Under the pieces are notes generated by a model. It had not been told where the DNA came from. It worked only from the letters and a program-made list of their open reading frames with translations, and did no database searches. A stretch of 64,000 nt of DNA from Pseudomonadota bacterium (GTDB lineage: Bacteria; Pseudomonadota; Gammaproteobacteria; Burkholderiales; Burkholderiaceae_C): the NCBI GenBank assembly GCA_023387335.1, contig JAEWIF010000037.1, positions 4,568 to 68,567 of the forward strand, written 5' to 3'. This document shows positions 15,335 to 24,453 of the stretch, piece by piece. The translations under genes were made by a program, and so were the position numbers. Each line of letters begins with the position of its first letter. The stretch's first letter is position 1.

Positions 15335-15988
15335 ATGGACATTCCTCAGCTGTTCAGCCAGGCCGACGCGATCGGCCGCGCCGTAGCCCTGCTGCTGCTC
15401 GTGATGTCGGTGGCCAGCTGGGTGGTCATCCTCTGGAAGAGCTGGCTGCTGCGCCGCGCGTCCGCCGACGTGGCCCGTGCCACCGCCGCGTTCTGGCAGT
15501 CGCCCTCGCTGGCCGAAGCCCATCAGCGCGTCTCGGGGTTCGACCGCGAGCAGCTCGTCGTGCCGCTCATCGCCGCCACGGAGGCCCAGCCGCCGGGCTC
15601 GCTGGCTTCCGCCGGCGACCGCGGCCAGCAGCTCACCCGCGTGCTGCGCGACGCGCTGCACGCCGTGCTCGACAAGCTGCAGTTCGGCCAGGTGCTGCTG
15701 GCCACGGTGGGTTCGACGGCGCCCTTCGTCGGCCTGCTGGGCACCGTCTGGGGCATCTACCACGCGCTCACCGGCATCGCGGCGGCGGGGCAGATCAGCA
15801 TCGACAAGGTGGCGGGCCCGGTGGGCGAGGCGCTCATCATGACGGCGGCCGGCCTGGCCGTCGCCATCCCGGCCGTGCTGGGCTACAACATCTTCGGCCG
15901 TCGCATCGGCCGCATCGAAGCCGACCTGGAAGGCTTCGCGCGCGACCTGCGCGAGCTGGTCGCGCACCACTCGCAGGAGCCGTGCTGA
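15335..15988 (+). CDS. exbB: MotA/TolQ/ExbB proton channel protein
   Basis: A 217-residue inner-membrane protein with three transmembrane regions: AVALLLLVMSVASWVVILW, the GQVLLATVGSTAPFVGLLGTVWGI segment and ALIMTAAGLAVAIPAVLGY. The latter two carry the family's conserved small and polar residues. With ExbD it forms the proton-driven motor that energises TonB or Tol-type transport. It overlaps exbD by one base and lies between dapB and leuS. TolQ is the alternative; the short length and the missing tolR/tolA/tolB neighbours favour ExbB. Confidence 0.88.
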   Translation: MDIPQLFSQADAIGRAVALLLLVMSVASWVVILWKSWLLRRASADVARATAAFWQSPSLAEAHQRVSGFDREQLVVPLIAATEAQPPGSLASAGDRGQQLTRVLRDALHAVLDKLQFGQVLLATVGSTAPFVGLLGTVWGIYHALTGIAAAGQISIDKVAGPVGEALIMTAAGLAVAIPAVLGYNIFGRRIGRIEADLEGFARDLRELVAHHSQEPC

Positions 15989-16404
15989 TGGCCTTCGGCC
16001 GGCTGGAGCGCACCGAGGGCCCGCGCCCGATGAGCGACATCAACGTCACGCCGCTGGTGGACGTGATGCTGGTGCTGGTGGTCATCCTGATCATCACCGC
16101 GCCGCTGATGGCCAGTTCGCTGCGCCTGGACCTGCCCAAGGCCGAAGGCGCCAAACCGCAGGACGCGCCGAAATTCGTCACCGTCGGCATGGACGCCCAG
16201 GGCGGCCTGTTCCTGGACGACAAGCCGGTCACGCCCGCGCAGCTGGCGCTGGCCTTGTCGGAGGCGGCCAGGCGCAGTCCCGAAACCGAAGTGCAATTGC
16301 GCGCCGACCAGTCCGTCCCCTACGGCAAGGTGGTCGAGGTGATGGGCGCGGCGCAGAAGGCGGGCCTGTCCCGCGTCGGCTTCGTCGCCGAGCCCCCGCG
16401 CTGA
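15988..16404 (+). CDS. exbD: ExbD/TolR-family biopolymer transport protein
   Basis: A 138-residue single-pass membrane protein. The helix VTPLVDVMLVLVVILIITAPLM contains the conserved channel aspartate (in LVDVML), and a periplasmic domain follows. ATG 15988 overlaps the exbB stop (TGATG), indicating coupled translation and a fixed subunit ratio. No tonB gene is nearby. Confidence 0.9.
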   Translation: MAFGRLERTEGPRPMSDINVTPLVDVMLVLVVILIITAPLMASSLRLDLPKAEGAKPQDAPKFVTVGMDAQGGLFLDDKPVTPAQLALALSEAARRSPETEVQLRADQSVPYGKVVEVMGAAQKAGLSRVGFVAEPPR

Positions 16405-16451
16405 CGTCCCAGCGCGGCGGTCGGTGGGCAGGCCCATCCTAGAATTCCGCC

Positions 16452-19097
16452 ATGCAAGAAAAGTACAACCACCTCGAGGTCGAGCGGGCTGCGCAGGCGC
16501 ACTGGACCGCGCGCGACGCCTATCGCGTGGTCGAGGACGCGCACAGGAAGAAGTTCTACGCCTGTTCCATGCTGCCCTACCCGAGCGGCAAGCTGCACAT
16601 GGGCCACGTGCGCAACTACACCATCAACGACATGTTGACGCGCTACCTGCGCATGAACGGCTACAACGTCCTCATGCCCATGGGCTGGGATGCGTTCGGC
16701 CTGCCGGCGGAGAACGCGGCCCTGAAGAACGGCGTGCCGCCCGCCAAGTGGACCTACGAGAACATCGCCTACATGAAGGGGCAGATGCAGGCCATGGGCC
16801 TGGCGATCGACTGGTCGCGCGAGGTCGCCACCTGCGATCCCAGCTACTACAAGTGGAACCAGTGGCTGTTCCTCAAGATGCTGGAAAAGGGCATCGCCTA
16901 CCGCAAGACCCAGGTCGTGAACTGGGACCCGGTGGACCAGACCGTGCTGGCCAACGAGCAGGTGATCGACGGCAAGGGCTGGCGCACCGGCGCGGTGGTG
17001 GAAAAGCGCGAGATCCCGGGCTACTACCTGAAGATCACCGACTACGCGTCCGAGCTGCTCGACCACGTCCAGCACAAGCTGCCCGGCTGGCCCGAGCGGG
17101 TCAAGTTGATGCAGGAGAACTGGATCGGCAAGAGCGAAGGCGTGCGCTTCGCCTTCACCCACGACATCCGCGACAACGAGGGCACGCTGATCGGCGACGG
17201 CCGCATGTACGTGTTCACCACGCGCGCCGACACCCTCATGGGCGTGACGTTCTGCGCGGTGGCGCCGGAGCATCCGCTGGCCACGCACGCGGCTCGCAAC
17301 AACCCCAAGCTGGCCGCCTTCATCGAGGACTGCAAGAAGGGCGGCACCACCGAAGCCGAACTCGCGCTGCGTGAGAAGGAAGGCATGCCCACCGGGCTGG
17401 TGGTGTTCCATCCGATCACCGGGGAGCCGATCGACGTCTGGGTCGGCAACTACGTGCTCATGGGCTACGGCGACGGCGCCGTCATGGGCGTTCCCGGCCA
17501 CGACGAGCGCGACTTCGCCTTCGCGCTCAAGTACAACCTGCCGATCGAGCAGGTCGTTCACGTCGACGCCGAGACCTACGACTACCACCACTGGCAGGAG
17601 TGGTACGCCGACAAGGAACGCGGCGTCACCATCAATTCCGACAACTTCAGCGGCTTCAACTACCAGCAGGCGGTCGATGCCGTGGCGCACGCGCTGGAGC
17701 AGAAGGGCCTGGGCGAGAAGAAGATCACCTGGCGCCTGCGCGACTGGGGGGTCAGCCGCCAGCGGTACTGGGGCACGCCGATCCCGATCATCCACTGCGA
17801 GGAACACGGCGCCGTGCCGGTGCCGGAGAAGGACCTGCCGGTGGTGCTGCCGCAGGACTGCGTGCCCGACGGCACCGGCAACCCGCTGAACAAGCGCGAG
17901 GATTTCCTCGCCTGCAGCTGCCCGGTGTGCGGCAAGCCCGCGCGGCGCGAGACCGACACCATGGACACCTTCGTGGACTCGTCCTGGTACTTCATGCGCT
18001 ACTGCGACCCGAAGAACGACGGCGCGATGGTCGCCGAGGGCACGCAGTACTGGATGCCGATGGACCAGTACATCGGCGGCATCGAGCACGCCATCCTGCA
18101 CCTGCTGTACGCGCGCTTCTGGACCAAGGTGATGCGCGACCTGGGCCTGGTGAAGATCGACGAGCCGTTCACCAAGCTGCTGACGCAGGGCATGGTGCTC
18201 AACGAGGCGTTCTCGCGCACCGGCGCCAAGGCCGGCAAGCAGTACTACTGGGCGCACGACCTGGACATCGTTCGCGACGAGCACGCCAAGGTGATCTCCG
18301 CGACCGCGAAGGCCGACGGCCAGCCGGTGGTCTACGAGGGCTGGACCACCATGTCCAAGTCCAAGAACAACGGCGTCGACCCGCAGGACCTGATCGAAAA
18401 GTACGGCGCCGACACGGCCCGCCTGTACACGATGTTCACCGCGCCGCCCGAGGCCACGCTGGAGTGGAACGACGCCGCGCTCGAGGGCAGCTACCGGTTC
18501 CTGCGCCGCGTGTGGCAGTTCGGCCATCGCCTGGCGGCCGCGGGTTCGGTGGCCCGCCACGCGCAGCGCCTGGGCGCCGCGGGCCACTTCGGCAAGCAGG
18601 CCAAGGCGCTGCGGCACGAGGTGCACACGGTGCTCAAGCAGGTGGACTACGACTACGTCCGCATGCAATACAACACCGTGGTCTCCGGCGCGATGAAGAT
18701 CCTCAACGCGCTGGAAGACTTCAAGGGCACCGGCGACGAGGGCGCGGACATCGTGCTGGCCGAAGGCTTCGGCATCCTGCTGCGCGTGCTGTACCCGGTG
18801 ACGCCGCACCTCACGCACGCGCTCTGGACCGAGCTGGACTACGTCGGCGCGCACGGCGAGCTGCTCGATGCGCCCTGGCCCAAGGTGGACGACAAGGCGC
18901 TGGAGCAGGACGAGATCGAGCTGGTGCTGCAGGTCAACGGCAAGCACCGCGGTTCGGTCTCGGTGCCCGCGGGCGCCAGCAAGGACGAGATCGAGCGCCT
19001 GGCCCTCGCCAGCGAGGCCTTCGCCAAGTTCGGCGGCGGGGCCACGCCCAGGAAGGTGATCGTGGTGCCCGGCCGCCTGGTCAACGTGGTGGTGTGA
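16452..19097 (+). CDS. leuS: Leucyl-tRNA synthetase
   Basis: An 881-residue class I synthetase charging tRNA-Leu. The HIGH-type motif HMGH is at residues 49-52 (PSGKLHMGHVRNY) and the KMSKS-type motif is TMSKSKNNGVD near residue 633. The editing domain carries TTRADTLMGVTF. The length is typical. Its stop TGA shares a base with the lptE start, so translation is coupled. Confidence 0.98.
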   Translation: MQEKYNHLEVERAAQAHWTARDAYRVVEDAHRKKFYACSMLPYPSGKLHMGHVRNYTINDMLTRYLRMNGYNVLMPMGWDAFGLPAENAALKNGVPPAKWTYENIAYMKGQMQAMGLAIDWSREVATCDPSYYKWNQWLFLKMLEKGIAYRKTQVVNWDPVDQTVLANEQVIDGKGWRTGAVVEKREIPGYYLKITDYASELLDHVQHKLPGWPERVKLMQENWIGKSEGVRFAFTHDIRDNEGTLIGDGRMYVFTTRADTLMGVTFCAVAPEHPLATHAARNNPKLAAFIEDCKKGGTTEAELALREKEGMPTGLVVFHPITGEPIDVWVGNYVLMGYGDGAVMGVPGHDERDFAFALKYNLPIEQVVHVDAETYDYHHWQEWYADKERGVTINSDNFSGFNYQQAVDAVAHALEQKGLGEKKITWRLRDWGVSRQRYWGTPIPIIHCEEHGAVPVPEKDLPVVLPQDCVPDGTGNPLNKREDFLACSCPVCGKPARRETDTMDTFVDSSWYFMRYCDPKNDGAMVAEGTQYWMPMDQYIGGIEHAILHLLYARFWTKVMRDLGLVKIDEPFTKLLTQGMVLNEAFSRTGAKAGKQYYWAHDLDIVRDEHAKVISATAKADGQPVVYEGWTTMSKSKNNGVDPQDLIEKYGADTARLYTMFTAPPEATLEWNDAALEGSYRFLRRVWQFGHRLAAAGSVARHAQRLGAAGHFGKQAKALRHEVHTVLKQVDYDYVRMQYNTVVSGAMKILNALEDFKGTGDEGADIVLAEGFGILLRVLYPVTPHLTHALWTELDYVGAHGELLDAPWPKVDDKALEQDEIELVLQVNGKHRGSVSVPAGASKDEIERLALASEAFAKFGGGATPRKVIVVPGRLVNVVV

Positions 19098-19591
19098 TGC
19101 GGCGCCGCCTGTTCCTGCTCGGCGTCGGCGCGGCGGCGGCGTTGGCCGGCTGCGGCTTCGAGTTGCGCAAGGCGCCCGACTTCGCCTTCCGCTCGATCGC
19201 CATCCCGGCCACCACGCCGATGGCCAACGAGCTGCGCCGCACCATCTCCTCCGCCGGCGACGTGCAGGTGACGGGCCGCCAGCTCCCCGTCGACCAGGCC
19301 CAGGTGGTGCTGGACCTGGTGTCCGAGCTGCGCGAGAAAGTGGTGGTGGGCCTGAACGCCAGCGGCCAGGTTCGCGAGTTCCAGCTGCGGTCCATCGTGC
19401 GCTTCCGCCTGCGCACGCCGCAGGGCCGCGAGCTGATCCCCGAAACCGAGCTGGCGCAGCAGCGCGACATCAGCTTCAACGAATCCGCCGTGCTCGCCAA
19501 GGAGGCGGAGGAAACGCTGCTCTACCGCGACATGCAGACCGACCTGGTGCAGCAGCTCATGCGGCGCCTGGCCGCCGTCAAGACCCTCTGA
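19097..19591 (+). CDS. lptE: LPS-assembly lipoprotein LptE
   Basis: A 164-residue outer-membrane lipoprotein that plugs LptD and delivers lipopolysaccharide to the surface. It begins with an arginine-rich signal peptide and a lipobox ending in Cys19 (LAGCGFELRK). ISFNESAVLAKEAEETLLYRDMQ is typical of the family. The start overlaps the leuS stop (TGATG). In most relatives holA follows directly; here an aminotransferase gene lies between. Confidence 0.92.
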   Translation: MRRRLFLLGVGAAAALAGCGFELRKAPDFAFRSIAIPATTPMANELRRTISSAGDVQVTGRQLPVDQAQVVLDLVSELREKVVVGLNASGQVREFQLRSIVRFRLRTPQGRELIPETELAQQRDISFNESAVLAKEAEETLLYRDMQTDLVQQLMRRLAAVKTL

Positions 19592-19700
19592 GCGCCTCAT
19601 CCGGAAGAGCCATCGCTTCGCGGCGTTCTCCGACGCCGCCGCGCCCATCCGTGCGCTAGATTGACTCAACAGGGGCCTTCCGCCCCCGGGGAGAGACGCG

Positions 19701-20936
19701 ATGGACAGCCAGGTCGGACCCGGCAGCCGCGACTACGTCGCCCTCGAGGCGCGCTGGGGCGCGCGCAACTACCACCCGATCCCCGTGGTCGTGGACCGGG
19801 CGCTCGACTGCCTGGTCTGGGACGTCGAGGGCCGCGAGTACATCGACATGATGGGCGCGTACTCGGCGGTGAGCCACGGCCACCTGCACCCGCGCATCGT
19901 CGCGGCCGCGCAGCGGCAGCTGGGCAAGGTGGCCGTCACCTCGCGCGCCTACTACGGCGACACGCTCGGGCCCTTCCTCGCCAAGCTCTGCAGGGTCGCC
20001 GGCTTCGACCGCGCGCTGCCCATGAATACGGGCGCGGAAGCGGTGGAGACCGCCATCAAGTGCGCGCGCCGCTGGGGCTACCGCATCAAGGGCATCCCCG
20101 ACGGCCAGGCCGAGATCCTGGTGGCGCGCGGCAACTTCCACGGGCGCACCAACACCATCATCGGTTTCTCCAGCGAGCCCGAATACCGCGCCGGCTTCGG
20201 GCCGTTCACCCCGGGCTTCCGCCATTTCGACTTCGGCGACATGGCCAGCGTGGAGGCGGCCGCCTCGCCCAACACCTGCGCGGTCCTGATCGAGCCGATC
20301 CAGGGCGAGGCCGGCATCGTGCTGCCGCCCGAGGGCTTCTTCCTGCGCCTGCGCGAGTGGTGCACCCGCAACCGCGTGCTGCTGATCGACGACGAGGTGC
20401 AGGCCGGCCTCGGCCGCACCGGCCGCTGGTTCGCCTTCGAGCACGAGGGCATCCGGCCGGACGCGCTGATCCTCGGCAAGGCGCTGGGCGGCGGGCTGCT
20501 GCCGGTCAGCGCCTTCCTGGCCGACGACTCGGTGATGGGCGTGTTCGACCCCGGCAGCCACGGCTCCACCTTCGGCGGCAACGCGCTGGCGGCGGCGGTG
20601 GCGCTGGAAGGCCTGCGCGTGCTGGAGGACGAGCGGCTGGTCGAGCGCGCCGCCCGGCTGGGGCCGCACCTGATGCAGCGGCTGCAGGAAGTGAAGGCGG
20701 CCGCGGGGCCGCTGATCCGCGACGTGCGCGGCCGCGGCCTGTGGGTGGGCGTGGACATCGACCCGGCCCATGGCAGCGCGCGCCGGCTGGTGGAGCGGCT
20801 GGCCGAGCGCGGCGTGCTGTCCAAGGAAACGCACGAGACGGTGATCCGCTTCGCGCCGCCGCTGACCATCACGCCCGAGCTGATCGACAAGGCCGCGGTC
20901 CTCTTCCGCGATGTGGTGCTGCAGGGCCGGCCCTGA
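19701..20936 (+). CDS. rocD: Ornithine--oxo-acid aminotransferase (class III, PLP)
   Basis: A 411-residue PLP enzyme that most likely transfers the delta-amino group of ornithine to 2-oxoglutarate, giving glutamate semialdehyde. Seen: NYHPIPVVVDRALDCLVWDVEG at the start, the phosphate-binding NTGAEAVETAIK, NFHGRTNTIIGFS, the DDEVQAGLGRTG segment and the PLP lysine Lys260 in ILGKALGGG. A GGGGAGAG site precedes ATG 19701. The product feeds the same pathway as proA, encoded 1.1 kb downstream, which supports the substrate call. Other class III aminotransferases remain possible. Confidence 0.85.
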   Translation: MDSQVGPGSRDYVALEARWGARNYHPIPVVVDRALDCLVWDVEGREYIDMMGAYSAVSHGHLHPRIVAAAQRQLGKVAVTSRAYYGDTLGPFLAKLCRVAGFDRALPMNTGAEAVETAIKCARRWGYRIKGIPDGQAEILVARGNFHGRTNTIIGFSSEPEYRAGFGPFTPGFRHFDFGDMASVEAAASPNTCAVLIEPIQGEAGIVLPPEGFFLRLREWCTRNRVLLIDDEVQAGLGRTGRWFAFEHEGIRPDALILGKALGGGLLPVSAFLADDSVMGVFDPGSHGSTFGGNALAAAVALEGLRVLEDERLVERAARLGPHLMQRLQEVKAAAGPLIRDVRGRGLWVGVDIDPAHGSARRLVERLAERGVLSKETHETVIRFAPPLTITPELIDKAAVLFRDVVLQGRP

Positions 20937-20956
20937 CGGCCGATACACTCGGCGGC

Positions 20957-22030
20957 ATGCAGCTTGCCGCCGCCCAGCTGTCCTCCCACCTCGCCAAGGG
21001 CCTGAAGTCCCTCTACACGCTGCACGGCGACGAGCCGCTGCTGGTGCAGGAGGCCGCCGACGCCATCCGGGCCGCGGCGCGGACCCAGGGCTACACCGAA
21101 CGCACCGTCCACACCGTCGCCGGCGCGCACTTCGACTGGAGCGAAGTGCTGGCCGCCGGCGGCTCGCTCAGCCTGTTCGCCGAGCGGCAGATCGTGGAGA
21201 TCCGCATCCCCTCGGGCAAGCCGGGCAAGGAAGGCAGCCCCGCGCTGCAGCAGCTGGCCGAGAGCGCCCAGGGCAACGATTCCACGCTGACGCTGGTGCT
21301 GCTGCCGCGCCTGGACAAGATGACGCGCAACGGAGCCTGGTTCTCCGCGCTGGACAGCTACGGCGTCACGATCCAGCTCGATCCGGTGGAGCGCTCGGCG
21401 CTGCCGCAGTGGATCGCCCAGCGCCTCTCGCAGCAGGGCCAGCGCGTGCTCGCCGGCGACGAAGGCCAGCGCACGCTGCAGTTCTTCGCCGACCGCGTCG
21501 AGGGCAACCTGCTCGCGGCGCACCAGGAGATCCAGAAGCTCGCGCTGCTGTACCCGGCGGGCGAGCTGGGCTTCGAGCAGGTCGAGAGCGCGGTGCTCAA
21601 CGTGGCGCGCTACGACGTCTTCAAGCTGTCCGAGGCGGTGCTGGCCGGCCAGCTGGCGCGCGTGCAGCGCATGCTCGACGGCCTGCAGGCCGAGGGCGAG
21701 GCCGAGGTGCTGGTGCACTACACGCTGGCCGAGGACATCCGCGCGCTCAAGCGCGTGAAGGACGCGATGGGCGCCGGCCGGCCGCTGCCGGTCGCGCTGC
21801 GCGAACAGCGCGTGTGGGGCCTGAAGGAGCGCCTGTTCGAGCGCGTGCTGCCGCGCCTGTCGGCCACCGCGCTGGACAACCTGCTGCACGCGGCTCACAC
21901 CGTGGACGGCATCGTCAAGGGCCTCAAGGCGCCGGGATGGCCCACCGACGGCTGGCAGGCGCTGCACCGGCTGGCGGCCGACCTGTGCCGCGAATGCTCG
22001 CCGGCCGGCGCGGGCGCGGCGCGCCGCTGA
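20957..22030 (+). CDS. holA: DNA polymerase III subunit delta
   Basis: A 357-residue clamp-loader subunit that opens the beta clamp. Seen: LYTLHGDEPLLVQEAADAIR, SLFAERQIVEIRIPSGKPGK, LPRLDKMTRNGAWFSAL, FADRVEGNLLAAHQEIQKLALLYP and the C-terminal KERLFERVLPRL. ATG 20957 is the first good start after rocD and gives the family N-terminus. It is followed by proA after 47 bases. Confidence 0.93.
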   Translation: MQLAAAQLSSHLAKGLKSLYTLHGDEPLLVQEAADAIRAAARTQGYTERTVHTVAGAHFDWSEVLAAGGSLSLFAERQIVEIRIPSGKPGKEGSPALQQLAESAQGNDSTLTLVLLPRLDKMTRNGAWFSALDSYGVTIQLDPVERSALPQWIAQRLSQQGQRVLAGDEGQRTLQFFADRVEGNLLAAHQEIQKLALLYPAGELGFEQVESAVLNVARYDVFKLSEAVLAGQLARVQRMLDGLQAEGEAEVLVHYTLAEDIRALKRVKDAMGAGRPLPVALREQRVWGLKERLFERVLPRLSATALDNLLHAAHTVDGIVKGLKAPGWPTDGWQALHRLAADLCRECSPAGAGAARR

Positions 22031-22077
22031 ATCCCCACGCCGGCGGCCCTCGCGGGCTCGGGGGGATAATCCCCCTC

Positions 22078-23358
22078 GTGAATGCGCTGAACGTCGCCGA
22101 ATACATGCAGACGCTGGGCCTGCAGGCCCGGCAAGCCTCCGCGCGGATGTCGTCCGCGAGCGCGGCCGCCAAGATCGCGGCGCTGCGTTCGCTGGCGGCC
22201 AGGCTGCGGGCTTCCATCGCGCCGCTGGCCACCGAGAACGCCAAGGACATCGAACGGGCCCAGGCCGCCGGCCTGGCCGCGCCGATGGTCGATCGCCTGA
22301 AGCTCACGCCGAAGATCGTCGAGACGCTGGCGCAGGGCTGCGAGCAGCTCGCGGCCATGCCGGACATCATCGGCGAGATCCGCGGCATGACCCAGCAGCC
22401 CAGCGGCATCCGCGTGGGCCAGATGCGCGTGCCGCTCGGCGTGTTCGGCATGGTGTTCGAGAGCCGGCCCAACGTGACGATCGAGGCCGCCAGCCTGTCG
22501 ATCAAGAGCGGCAATGCCTGCATCCTGCGCGGCGGCTCCGAGGCGATCGAATCCAACAAGGCGCTCGCGCGCCTGGTGCGCGAAGCGCTGGCCGAGGCCG
22601 GCCTGCCCGAGGACGCGGTGCAGATGGTGCAGACCACCGACCGCGAAGCCGTGGGCCAGCTGATCGCGATGCCGCAGTTCGTCGACGTGATCATCCCGCG
22701 CGGCGGCAAGGGCCTGATCGAGCGCATCAGCCGCGAGGCCAGGGTGCCGGTGATCAAGCACCTGGACGGCAACTGCCACGTCTACGTCGACGATCCCTGC
22801 GACATCGACATGGCGGTCACCATCGCCGACAACGCCAAGACCCAGAAGTACAGCCCCTGCAACGCCAGCGAGGGCCTGCTGGTCGCGCGCGGCGTGGCGG
22901 CGCAGTTCCTGCCGAAGATCGCCGCGGTGTACGCGGCCAAGGGCGTGGAGATGCGCTGCGATGCGGAGGCGAAGAAGATCCTGGCCGCCGTGCCCGGCGC
23001 CGACCTGAAGGACGCCACCGAGCAGGACTGGTTCGAGGAGTACCTCGCACCCATCATCAGCATCAAGGTGGTGGCCGGCCTCGACGACGCCATCGCCCAC
23101 GTCAACCACTATTCCAGCCACCACACCGACGCCATCGTCACGCGCGACCACGTGCATGCGCAGCGCTTCCTGCGCGAGGTGGATTCGGCCAGCGTGATGT
23201 TGAACGCCAGCACGCGGTTCGCCGATGGCTTCGAGTACGGCCTGGGCGCCGAGATCGGCATCAGCACCGACAAGTTCCACGCCCGCGGGCCGGTCGGCAT
23301 CGAAGGCCTGACCTCGCTCAAGTGGGTGGTGCTGGGCCAGGGCGAGATCCGCACCTGA
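22078..23358 (+). CDS. proA: Gamma-glutamyl phosphate reductase
   Basis: NADPH-dependent enzyme reducing glutamyl-5-phosphate to the semialdehyde in proline synthesis. GTG 22078 gives the usual N-terminus NALNVAEYMQTLGLQAR; the alternative ATG at 22105 would cut conserved residues. The 426-residue protein shows RVPLGVFGMVFESRPNVT, the NACILRGGSEAIESN stretch and the catalytic Cys261 in YSPCNASEGLLV. A GGGGGATAATCCCCC palindrome containing a -10-like hexamer lies immediately upstream. Confidence 0.95.
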   Translation: MNALNVAEYMQTLGLQARQASARMSSASAAAKIAALRSLAARLRASIAPLATENAKDIERAQAAGLAAPMVDRLKLTPKIVETLAQGCEQLAAMPDIIGEIRGMTQQPSGIRVGQMRVPLGVFGMVFESRPNVTIEAASLSIKSGNACILRGGSEAIESNKALARLVREALAEAGLPEDAVQMVQTTDREAVGQLIAMPQFVDVIIPRGGKGLIERISREARVPVIKHLDGNCHVYVDDPCDIDMAVTIADNAKTQKYSPCNASEGLLVARGVAAQFLPKIAAVYAAKGVEMRCDAEAKKILAAVPGADLKDATEQDWFEEYLAPIISIKVVAGLDDAIAHVNHYSSHHTDAIVTRDHVHAQRFLREVDSASVMLNASTRFADGFEYGLGAEIGISTDKFHARGPVGIEGLTSLKWVVLGQGEIRT

Positions 23359-23359
23359 C

Positions 23360-24370
23360 ATGCCCGACTTCTGGCCCGGCTGCGGCTGGCGACTGCTGCA
23401 GCGTTCCGATGACGGCCAGCTGGTCGTCACCGATGACTTCCTCCGCAACCTGCTGCTGCGGCCCGAACTGGCGCCGGTGCCCGAGTCCTGCACCAGCGAG
23501 CGCGCGCTGCACGAGTCCTTGCTGGAGCAGCCGCGCCAGGAGATAGCCGCCGCGCGACTGAAGCAGCTGGCCGACGAGGACGCGCGCTCCAACTACGAGG
23601 TCTGGCTGCGCTTTCGCGGCCGCCTGCTCGCGCGTCCCACGCTGGAGGGCAGCTACCTGCAGCTGTTCCGGTCCGACGTGGACGTGCCGCCCGTGCTGGT
23701 GCACCACCTCACGCAGGTGCTGCTGCGGCAGGTGCTCGGCGACGAAGCGACGGCGGTGCAGGCGCGTGCCGCCGAGATGCTGTTCCGCTCGCAGCGCATC
23801 GCCATCCAGGAAGACGGCCAGGTGATGGCGGCCGACGAGCAGACCGTGGAGCGCCAGGCCCAGGCCAGCTTCGGCGGCATCGCCGATCTGTTGCGCCAGG
23901 CGGGCGCGACGCCGCGCACCGCCGAACTGGACGTGCTGAACGAGGACAACGCGGACCAGTACTGGGACCGCAGCGAGGCGCACGACTTCGTCGTCAGCCT
24001 CAACCACGGCCAGCCCGCGCTGGCCGCGCTGTGCCAGGTGATCGAGCGCTGGGTGCGGCATTTCCTGGCGGTGGACGTGCGCGTGCACCCCGAGCGCGAG
24101 ATCGACGAGGAGCGCTGGCTCTGGCACGTCGGCCTCGATGCGCAGGCCAGCGCCGTGCTCAACGCGCTTTACCAGGGCGAGGACATCGACCCCGCCGAAG
24201 GCAAGCGCATGTTGTGCCTGTTCCGGCTGGAGTTCGAGGAGCCCAGGCTCATGCTGCCGCAGGTGGCCGGCCACCCGGTGTACCTGGCGATGGCCATGGA
24301 CGAGGCGAACCGCCTGCGCCTGAAGCCCCAGAACCTCCTGCTCAACCTGCCTCTGGCCCGCCAGGGGTGA
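23360..24370 (+). CDS. Conserved hypothetical protein (DUF6352-type)
   Basis: A 336-residue soluble protein starting one base after the proA stop. It begins MPDFWPGCGWRLLQRSDDGQL and ends NLLLNLPLARQG; the composition is acidic and helical, with no transmembrane segment. I recall it as a Burkholderiales-restricted family of unknown function (DUF6352), commonly next to proA. No catalytic motif can be pointed out. Tight spacing implies co-transcription with proA and perhaps gshA. Confidence 0.75.
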   Translation: MPDFWPGCGWRLLQRSDDGQLVVTDDFLRNLLLRPELAPVPESCTSERALHESLLEQPRQEIAAARLKQLADEDARSNYEVWLRFRGRLLARPTLEGSYLQLFRSDVDVPPVLVHHLTQVLLRQVLGDEATAVQARAAEMLFRSQRIAIQEDGQVMAADEQTVERQAQASFGGIADLLRQAGATPRTAELDVLNEDNADQYWDRSEAHDFVVSLNHGQPALAALCQVIERWVRHFLAVDVRVHPEREIDEERWLWHVGLDAQASAVLNALYQGEDIDPAEGKRMLCLFRLEFEEPRLMLPQVAGHPVYLAMAMDEANRLRLKPQNLLLNLPLARQG

Positions 24371-24453
24371 GCCCAGCGGTGCGGCTTGCAACCGGCCGCG
24401 CCGCCCCCAGCTTCCTGTAATCTCCGTCGACCACCCACCGGAATCGAGCGCGC

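Noticed and set aside
16320..18947. An 875-codon open frame opposite leuS
   Set aside because: Antisense of a definite synthetase gene, with composition typical of GC shadow frames.
22060..22076. GGGGGATAATCCCCC palindrome as a proA operator
   Set aside because: It may simply be a -10 hexamer in a G/C-run context; one occurrence and no further evidence.
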